Shown one piece after another: positions 6,112 through 11,011 of a stretch of DNA of 11,011 nucleotides. The notes under the pieces are model-generated. The model saw only the letters and a list, made by a program, of their open reading frames with translations, did not search any database and was not told where the DNA came from. Position 1 is the stretch's first letter; each line of letters opens with the position of its first letter. A program made the translations under genes and the position numbers. Origin of the DNA: an uncultured Bacillota bacterium (lineage in GTDB: Bacteria > Bacillota > Limnochordia > Limnochordales > ZCTH02-B6); assembly GCA_937916565.1 (NCBI GenBank), contig CALFSR010000190.1, positions 1 to 11,011 of the forward strand. Direction: 5' to 3'.

Positions 6112-7352
6112 GCGCCGCGCGCCAGGTCGGCGCCATCGCCGTGCACCACCTCCACCGGGTCTTGCGGGGCGGCGCTCCGGTGTGGCTGGTTGTGATTCCC
6201 CTTGCCCTCATCTACGTGCTCGGTGTCACCATGCACGGGTTTTTCGCCGCGGAGTACGCGCCGCCCGAACCGTACCGCGTGCTCGTCGCCCCGGCCCAAG
6301 GAGCGCAGGACGCGGGCGAGCGGGCCGCGGCCGTTGCCCAACGGGCCGTGACCATCGTCGAGCACGTGTCCCATGCCCGGGAGTACTTCTCCGCCAGCTT
6401 GGCCGCTGCCGAACAAGCGCGCCGGGCCGTGCTCGATCGCACGGCGGACGTGGCCGTCATTGTGTCGGACGAGGAGCCGCAGCTCACCATCGTCGCCCCG
6501 CCCGAGAGCATCGCCGCCGCGTCGCTGGCCCACCACCTGCGGCGCTTTCTCGCCGCGTCCGGCTCGGAACAGTCCGGCTTGGAACAGTCCGGCTTGGAAC
6601 AGTCCGGCTCGGAACAGGGATTCCCCCCGTCCGGCGCGGCTGGCCGCGAGATCCAGGCAGCGGCGGGAACGGCCGCACCGGCGGGAACGGCCGCACCGGC
6701 AGAGTCCATGGCGGCAGGGGCTGGGACGAACACCCCCTGGTCCGGCGCCGGCGCTTTTGAGTACTTCTCGATTGCCATCACCGTCATGTTCATGACGTTT
6801 GCCGCCCATTCGGCCATGACGTACTCGGCCCAAGACCGGAAAACCGGCGCGTATTTGCGCATCCGCTCCATGGGGGTCTCCCGCGGCACCTACCTGGCCG
6901 GCGGCGTAGTGAGTGCCGCGGCCATCGGCACGGCGTTCGCTCTCACCATGGCCGTCGTCACGGGGGCGCTTTTCCGGGTCGACTGGGGCGACCCCGTGGC
7001 CTGGTTTCTCATGACGGTAACCGGTGCGGCCAGCATCGCGGCGCTGTCTTTTTGCATCATGGCCGTCCTGCCCGCCAATCCAAAGACCGTCGAGAGCGCC
7101 GGCGGCACCATTTATACGCTCCTTGCGTTTCTGGGCGGCTCCACCGTGCCGCTCAATATCATGCCCGACTGGTTCGCCCGCCTGTTTGCTTGGCTGCCCA
7201 ACCGCCGGATGCTGGACGCCTTTCTGGCCATCGCCCAAGGAGCCAGTGTCCAGGCGGTAAGCGGCGACCTGGCAGCGCTGGCGGGCATCGCCGCGGCGCT
7301 GCTCGCCGCCGGATGGGCCGTGCTGGCGGTTGCCCGGAAGGAGGGGGTCTAA
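6108..7352 (+). CDS. ABC-2 permease 1 with large repeat-containing extracellular loop
   Basis: This is a 414-aa ABC-2 type permease (ABC2_membrane_3-like, comparable with LnrM). It has one membrane span at about 24-41, then a roughly 170-residue segment expected outside the cell. Five more spans follow, at about 217-236, 262-288, 298-321, 333-350 and 388-408. The typical late loop GGSTVPLNIMPDWFARLFAWLPNRR (343-367 region) is present. The extracellular part holds a plausible folded portion (about 50-148), then a low-complexity tail with four SG(S/L)EQ pentapeptides (151-170) and two AGTAAP hexapeptides (186-197). The tail rejoins the membrane domain through a Gly/Ala-rich linker. The start ATG overlaps the ATPase stop by 4 nt and the stop TAA directly abuts the next ATG. 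The hydrophilic repeats were probably acquired by slippage and should be tolerated as a linker. Confidence 0.9.
   Translation: MSAARQVGAIAVHHLHRVLRGGAPVWLVVIPLALIYVLGVTMHGFFAAEYAPPEPYRVLVAPAQGAQDAGERAAAVAQRAVTIVEHVSHAREYFSASLAAAEQARRAVLDRTADVAVIVSDEEPQLTIVAPPESIAAASLAHHLRRFLAASGSEQSGLEQSGLEQSGSEQGFPPSGAAGREIQAAAGTAAPAGTAAPAESMAAGAGTNTPWSGAGAFEYFSIAITVMFMTFAAHSAMTYSAQDRKTGAYLRIRSMGVSRGTYLAGGVVSAAAIGTAFALTMAVVTGALFRVDWGDPVAWFLMTVTGAASIAALSFCIMAVLPANPKTVESAGGTIYTLLAFLGGSTVPLNIMPDWFARLFAWLPNRRMLDAFLAIAQGASVQAVSGDLAALAGIAAALLAAGWAVLAVARKEGV
6558..6617 (+). repeat. Four 15-bp in-frame tandem repeats
   Basis: The unit TCCGGC(T)(C/T)GGAACAG occurs four times without gaps (6558, 6573, 6588, 6603). 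Copies 1 and 4 carry TCG (Ser) and copies 2 and 3 carry TTG (Leu), giving SGSEQ, SGLEQ, SGLEQ, SGSEQ. The unit is a multiple of three, so copy-number change would keep the permease frame. Confidence 0.95.
6661..6700 (+). repeat. 18-bp in-frame tandem duplication
   Basis: The unit GCGGGAACGGCCGCACCG is present twice in perfect copies (6663-6680 and 6681-6698), with two matching bases on each side. It encodes AGTAAP twice in permease 1. The perfect identity, including third codon positions, suggests a recent duplication. Confidence 0.95.
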
Positions 7353-8168
7353 ATGGCGTCCCTTAAGCGCATCGCGTGGATGAGCACTCAGGCGGCGTTG
7401 CGCACCTACGTGGCGGCGGAGAGCCTGGTCTGGATCATCGGCATGCCCATCGTGCTCAGCCTGGTGCTTTCGCTATGGATGGGCGGGGCGAGCGGCTCAC
7501 CGTGGGCCGACGCCGGCTTGTCGGACGCCGGCATCGCCTACGAAACGCCGCGGGGCGACGCGGCCGCGCTCGAGTACCCGGCGATGAGCAGGGTGTTTGG
7601 CGTTTACCTGATCTTTGTTTTCTCCGCCCTCATTACCCGCAGTGGAGCCATCCACGAGGAAGCACGGCGGGGTACGCTGCAGCGGGCTCTGGCCATGGGC
7701 GTTCCGCACTGGGAGATCGTGGCGGCCCATGGGACGGGGTTGGTATTGGTGGGGCTGGTGCAGGCCGTCGCCTTCTTTGGCGTCACCGGCCTGTTGGGCA
7801 CGCCGTGGCTCGCCTCCGGCTGGTCGGCCGTGGCGTTGCCCGTCGCGGGGGCGATTCTCGCCGCCGCCGGCGTCGCCGTCGGCATCGCCGGGTTTGTCCG
7901 CAGCGGTCCGCTGCTACAGATGATCGGCGGCGGCGGGCCCAGCATGCTGGCCATGATGGGAGGGGCGTTTTTTCCCTTGGACGTAGCGCCGGCGGGCGTG
8001 CAGCGCCTGGCATTCTTAAACCCGGTTCATTGGGCGGTGGAAGCCCTGAGCGGCGGCTTTGTGTACAAAGGCCTGGAGAGCCAGGCCGCCCCGTTGGCGG
8101 TGCTGCTCCTGTTTGCCGTCGCCGGCGCGGTGATCGGCGTGCAAGGTCTCAGGCGGGATGAGGCGTAG
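7353..8168 (+). CDS. ABC-2 permease 2 (LnrN-like)
   Basis: This 271-aa ABC-2 permease has about six membrane spans (roughly 24-42, 80-97, 124-147, 158-181, 190-207, 246-263). The cytoplasmic coupling segment HEEARRGTLQRALAMG (101-116) matches the E..RGTL.RL pattern of ABC-2 permeases. The late segment GGAFFPLDVAPAGVQRLA with LNPVHWAVEAL is typical of the family. The loop between spans 1 and 2 is only about 37 residues, against about 170 in permease 1, so the presumed heterodimer is asymmetric outside the membrane. The ATG starts on the base after the permease 1 stop (TAAATG). GGAGGGGG (7340-7347) supplies the ribosome binding site. The kinase gene follows after 8 nt. Confidence 0.9.
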   Translation: MASLKRIAWMSTQAALRTYVAAESLVWIIGMPIVLSLVLSLWMGGASGSPWADAGLSDAGIAYETPRGDAAALEYPAMSRVFGVYLIFVFSALITRSGAIHEEARRGTLQRALAMGVPHWEIVAAHGTGLVLVGLVQAVAFFGVTGLLGTPWLASGWSAVALPVAGAILAAAGVAVGIAGFVRSGPLLQMIGGGGPSMLAMMGGAFFPLDVAPAGVQRLAFLNPVHWAVEALSGGFVYKGLESQAAPLAVLLLFAVAGAVIGVQGLRRDEA

Positions 8169-8176
8169 TTTTCGGC

Positions 8177-9331
8177 ATGAGGTCCAACCGCTTTGCCGCG
8201 CTCTGGCCTTTGCACGGCCTCCGCTACGGGTTGATCCTCGCAGGCATCGGGGGGTGGCTGTGGCATGGGCGCTCGGCGCCGGGCGTTCTCGCCGTCGCCC
8301 TGCTCCTGTGTGCCGTGTTCCTCGCGGAACTGGCGCTCCACGGCCCGCGGCGGAGCCGGATGGAGGCGGCCTGGGCCGCCGTGCAGCTGGCCGCGGCCTT
8401 GGGCGCTTTCTGGCTCGCCCCCGGCACCGGGATGGCCTTTGTGACGGCGGCGGTCGTCGCAGGCATAAGCGCGTGCTTGCCCCGCGGTCAGGGCATGGCC
8501 GCGCTGGCGCTTGCGGGCGGCGTGAGCGCCGCAGCCCTTGCCGCGGGCGGCGGGGACGGCTTGCCGGCGGTGCTTACCGTCATCGCTCTGGATGCGCTTG
8601 CCTTCGCGGCCGGGAGGTTTTCCGCGCTGCGCCTCGAGGAGCGCGAAGCAAGGGCCCGGGTCATCGCGGATCTCGAGGCCGCCGAAGCGCGCGTGGCCCG
8701 GCTGGCCGCCGCGACCCGGGACCTAGCGGCCGCCGAAGCGCACCGCCGTCTTTCGGAAGAGCTGCACGACACTCTCGGGCATGCGCTCGTCGGCACACTC
8801 CTGCAGGTCCAGCTGGCACAAAAGCTCGTTGGATCAGATCCGCAGGCGGCGGTGGAGCGCCTGCGGACGGTCGAAGAGAGCGTGCGCGGCACTTTGGAGC
8901 AGGTGCGAGGCGCCCTGCGCCGGGGCCCCCGGGGATTTGACTCGCTGCCGTTGCACCTGGCTCTGGAGAGCCTGGCCGCCGAGCTGCGGGCGGCCGGCGG
9001 TCCGGAGGTAACGGTGTCGTTCCACCCGGACGGCGAGACGGTTTCCGACGTATCCGCCCCGGTGCGGGAGGCGCTGGTGCGCACGGTGCAAGAGGCTTTC
9101 ACCAACTCCGTCCGGCACGGGCTGGCGCGGCACATCGCCGTCGAGGTGGAGGTCGCGGGGCCGCGGCTTTATCTTTCCGTCCGGGACGACGGCGTCGGTG
9201 CCGAGTCCATCGCTCCGGGTATGGGGCTGTCCGGCATGGTGAGCCGCGTGCAGGCGGTCGGCGGGTCGCTACGGTTTTATAGCCGGCCGGGGCAAGGTTT
9301 CCACATCCAGGTGGGGGTGAGGCGGCGGTGA
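8177..9331 (+). CDS. Sensor histidine kinase, LiaS/DesK-type (HisKA_3)
   Basis: This 384-aa membrane kinase has an N-terminal half (about 12-147) made of five or six hydrophobic spans with only short loops. A coiled-coil-like helix rich in Glu, Ala and Arg follows (about 150-192). The HisKA_3 dimerisation domain comes next, with phospho-acceptor His197 in RLSEELHDTLGH. The ATPase domain shows N-box QEAFTNSVRHG (Asn310), G1 box DDGVG (337-341) and G2 GMGLSGM (348-354). The lack of an extracellular sensor domain points to intramembrane sensing, or sensing through the exporter, as in DesK and LiaS relatives. It should phosphorylate the regulator encoded next, with which it overlaps by 4 nt (GTGA). 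The ATG at 8177 has a distant site GGGATGAGG (8155-8163), so it may depend on readthrough from the permease. Confidence 0.92.
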   Translation: MRSNRFAALWPLHGLRYGLILAGIGGWLWHGRSAPGVLAVALLLCAVFLAELALHGPRRSRMEAAWAAVQLAAALGAFWLAPGTGMAFVTAAVVAGISACLPRGQGMAALALAGGVSAAALAAGGGDGLPAVLTVIALDALAFAAGRFSALRLEEREARARVIADLEAAEARVARLAAATRDLAAAEAHRRLSEELHDTLGHALVGTLLQVQLAQKLVGSDPQAAVERLRTVEESVRGTLEQVRGALRRGPRGFDSLPLHLALESLAAELRAAGGPEVTVSFHPDGETVSDVSAPVREALVRTVQEAFTNSVRHGLARHIAVEVEVAGPRLYLSVRDDGVGAESIAPGMGLSGMVSRVQAVGGSLRFYSRPGQGFHIQVGVRRR

Positions 9332-10032
9332 TCCGGATTTTGGTCGCGGAAGACCAGGCGCTGGTCCGGGACGGGCTGCGGGCCCTGCTGGCCTTGCACC
9401 CGGACTTTGACGTCGTGGCCGTGGCCAACGGCCAAGAGGCCGTCGCAGCGGCGCGAAGCCAGCGGTTTCACATCGCGGTGGTGGACGTGCGCATGCCCGT
9501 GATGGACGGCATCGAGTGCACGCGAGTCCTGAAGCGGGAACACGGGATCCCGGTCCTCATCCTGACCACGTTCGACGACTACGGCCTCGTCCAGCAATGC
9601 CTCGAAGCGGGGGCAGGCGCTTACCTGCTTAAGGACATTCACCCGGACGACCTGGCCAACGCGATCCGGCTTCTCGTGGCCGGAGAGCGGCTCATCCCGG
9701 GCGACCTGGCCCGGGAGCTAGCCCGGGAGCTAGCCCGCGGGCCGTCCGGGTGTCGATCGGGCCATGCGAGCCCACACGGGACGCCGCCCACCGAGCCCCT
9801 CACCGAGCGGCAGCGGGAGGTGCTTGAGCTCATCGCGGCCGGCCTGTCCAACAAGGAGATCGCCCAGCGGCTCCACTTGTCCGAGGGGACGGTCAAAAAC
9901 ACGGTCAGCGAGATCTACGCCCGCCTCAACGTGCGCGACCGGGTGCAGGCCGTCCTCAAGTCCCTCGGCGAGCGGCAGACGGGGCAGGAACAGGTGCCGG
10001 TAACAGATAATTCCAGAGGACGCAGCAAGTGA
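9328..10032 (+). CDS. Response regulator, NarL/LuxR family (LiaR/LnrK-like)
   Basis: This 234-aa two-domain regulator has a receiver domain (about 1-118) with acidic pair Glu8-Asp9, phospho-acceptor Asp53, Thr80 and Lys102. The linker includes the LARELARELARG repeat (128-138 region). The LuxR-type helix-turn-helix spans about 157-212 (LTERQREVLELIAAGLSNKE, then LHLSEGTVKNTVSEIYARL). The GTG start overlaps the kinase stop and follows GGGGGTGAGG (9313-9322). Phosphorylated dimers of this class activate target promoters. The palindrome at 4942-4953 upstream of its own operon is the natural candidate site. The C-terminal tail after about residue 213 is hydrophilic and not part of the fold. Confidence 0.93.
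   Translation: MIRILVAEDQALVRDGLRALLALHPDFDVVAVANGQEAVAAARSQRFHIAVVDVRMPVMDGIECTRVLKREHGIPVLILTTFDDYGLVQQCLEAGAGAYLLKDIHPDDLANAIRLLVAGERLIPGDLARELARELARGPSGCRSGHASPHGTPPTEPLTERQREVLELIAAGLSNKEIAQRLHLSEGTVKNTVSEIYARLNVRDRVQAVLKSLGERQTGQEQVPVTDNSRGRSK
9706..9740 (+). repeat. 12-bp in-frame tandem repeat in the regulator linker
   Basis: The unit CT(A/G)GCCCGGGAG is present twice (9706-9717, 9718-9729) with a third near-copy, CTAGCCCGCGG (9730-9740). It encodes LARE, LARE, LARG at the end of the receiver domain, lengthening the helix or linker before the DNA-binding domain. Confidence 0.85.
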
Positions 10033-10057
10033 CGATTACACCCCGAGGGGGCGTTCC

Positions 10058-11011
10058 ATGATGCGAAGCGACGGACCCCGATTGGCCGGCCGGACGGTGG
10101 GTCGCCGGGGGGCGGCAGCGGCTGCCGCCCTAATCTTTTTGATGTGGGTGGCCCACGGTGCCCTGGCCCAGGCGGGAGGGCCCCAGCCGGTCCGGGTGAC
10201 CGCGGCCGACGTAGAGCGGGCCATCGAGCGGTTTGAGCCGATGCTCCTGGACGTCATGGCCAAGACGGGCGTGCCCGGCGTTGCCGTCGGCGTCGTGTTT
10301 CAAGACCGGCTGTTTTGGTCCGCGGGCTACGGCGTCCGGGAAGTCGGCAAGCCTGAGCCCATCGACGAGCATACGGTCTTCCAGCTTGCGTCCGTTTCGA
10401 AACCGATCGCGTCCACCCTTGTCGCCCGGCTCGTGGGTGAGGGACATGTCGCGTGGGACGACCCGGTGGTCAAGTACAAGCCGGATTTTGCCCTGGCGGA
10501 TCCGTGGGTGACCGAGCACGTCACCATTGCGGACCTCTTTGCCCACCGCAGCGGTTTGCCCGATCACGCCGGAGACGATCTAGAAGAGATTGGGTATGAC
10601 CGGGCCGGCATCCTCGCGCGGCTGCGCCTGCATGAGCTCGGCGCCTTTCGCAGCGATTACGCCTATACCAACTACGGCCTGACCGCGGCCGCGGAAGCCG
10701 CGACGGACGCCATCGGCATGTCGTGGGAAGACGCCTCCCGGGACCTCCTCTACATCCCGGCCGGCATGACGTCTACCACGTCCCGCTTCGCCGAGTACAT
10801 GGCCTCGCCCAACCGCGCCGTGCCGCACGTGCGCCGGCCCGACGGCACGTGGGCGCCCGACTTTCAGCAAAAGCCCGACCCGGAATCGCCCGCGGGCGGC
10901 GTCGCGTCCAACGTCGTCGACATGGCCCGCTGGATGCGGCTGCACCTGAGCGCTGGGGTGCTGGACGGGGTGCGTCTCATCGACGAGGCCGCCTTGGCGG
11001 TGACCCACACG
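10058..11011 (+). CDS. Secreted serine hydrolase, beta-lactamase/PBP class C-like (runs off right edge)
   Basis: The first 318 codons of this gene are in the window, with no stop before the edge. The N-terminus has a basic part ending VGRR, a hydrophobic stretch (about 19-36) and a likely cleavage site after ALA at 37, so export is expected. The active-site motif SxxK is S112-V-S-K115 (LASVSKP), followed by HRSGLPDH and the second motif YTN (203-205). This is the beta-lactamase/esterase/D-aminopeptidase superfamily (COG1680, AmpC-like fold). The third motif (HxG or KTG) lies later or outside. The start is ATG 10058 or 10061; GAGGGGG (10045-10051) fits both. It begins 25 nt after the regulator and may be co-transcribed. 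The substrate could be a peptide, an ester or a beta-lactam; the sequence does not decide. Confidence 0.9.
   Translation, partial: MMRSDGPRLAGRTVGRRGAAAAAALIFLMWVAHGALAQAGGPQPVRVTAADVERAIERFEPMLLDVMAKTGVPGVAVGVVFQDRLFWSAGYGVREVGKPEPIDEHTVFQLASVSKPIASTLVARLVGEGHVAWDDPVVKYKPDFALADPWVTEHVTIADLFAHRSGLPDHAGDDLEEIGYDRAGILARLRLHELGAFRSDYAYTNYGLTAAAEAATDAIGMSWEDASRDLLYIPAGMTSTTSRFAEYMASPNRAVPHVRRPDGTWAPDFQQKPDPESPAGGVASNVVDMARWMRLHLSAGVLDGVRLIDEAALAVTHT

Noticed and set aside
6558..6617. Four regular repeats considered as a CRISPR-like array
   Set aside because: The units are contiguous, 15 bp long, without spacers, and lie in frame inside a permease gene.
5715..7238. Long open frame of about 507 codons on the minus strand opposite the ABC genes
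   Set aside because: It is antisense to well-supported ATPase and permease genes. Its translation is low-complexity, rich in Gly, Arg and His, and matches no family recognised. Long shadow frames are expected in GC-rich DNA.
8158..8940. Plus-strand frame of about 260 codons overlapping the kinase
   Set aside because: It runs in another frame over the kinase membrane domain, is extremely Arg/Gly-rich and has no domain. The kinase frame shows H-, N- and G-boxes.
10196..10207. Half-similar sequence GTGACCGCGGCC in the serine hydrolase gene, considered as a second copy of the palindrome
   Set aside because: Only one half matches, and it lies inside the coding sequence, where the match is explained by Val-Thr-Ala-Ala codons.

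Overview
The window is GC-rich chromosomal DNA with tight bacterial gene packing, 4-nt and 1-nt gene overlaps, strong GGAGG-type ribosome binding sites and some GTG starts. The mix of families (DinF-type MATE, Dabb protein, YcaQ-like glycosylase, an ABC-2 exporter with a LiaS/DesK-type kinase and a NarL-type regulator) fits a high-GC Gram-positive-like lineage, such as a high-GC Bacillota (Symbiobacterium/Thermaerobacter/Limnochordia-like) or a relative. This placement is inference; no marker gene is present. No RNA gene, insertion sequence, CRISPR array or phage gene was seen.

Left block (1-2331, minus strand): a compact set of four genes read right to left. They are a 96-aa Dabb-domain protein, a DinF-like MATE efflux transporter joined to it by a TGATG overlap, a stand-alone MOSC-domain protein, and the first 33 codons of a HAD-superfamily hydrolase that runs off the left edge.

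Middle (2332-4842): a 256-bp divergent intergenic region carries two abutting dyads. It is followed on the plus strand by a YcaQ/AlkX-like winged-helix DNA glycosylase with its QxD motif, then by a membrane-anchored alpha/beta hydrolase.

Right block (4843-11011, plus strand): a 240-bp intergenic region carries a good promoter candidate (TTGGCG, 18 nt, TATGAT). A perfect 12-bp palindrome sits one base upstream of its -35 box, and a palindrome and hairpins lie in its leader. It leads into a five-gene module: ABC ATPase, ABC-2 permease 1, ABC-2 permease 2, histidine kinase, response regulator. Almost all junctions overlap or abut. This gene set matches the LnrLMN exporter plus LnrJK two-component pair known from linearmycin resistance in Bacillus, but here the sensor pair follows the exporter. 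A secreted serine beta-lactamase-like hydrolase begins 25 nt downstream and is cut by the right edge.

The likely theme is sensing and exporting membrane-active or toxic compounds, with a MATE pump and a DNA-lesion glycosylase nearby. The least ordinary signals are three in-frame micro-tandem repeats in the right module (two in the extracellular loop of permease 1, one in the regulator linker) and the palindrome placed exactly where a NarL-type regulator would act on its own operon.
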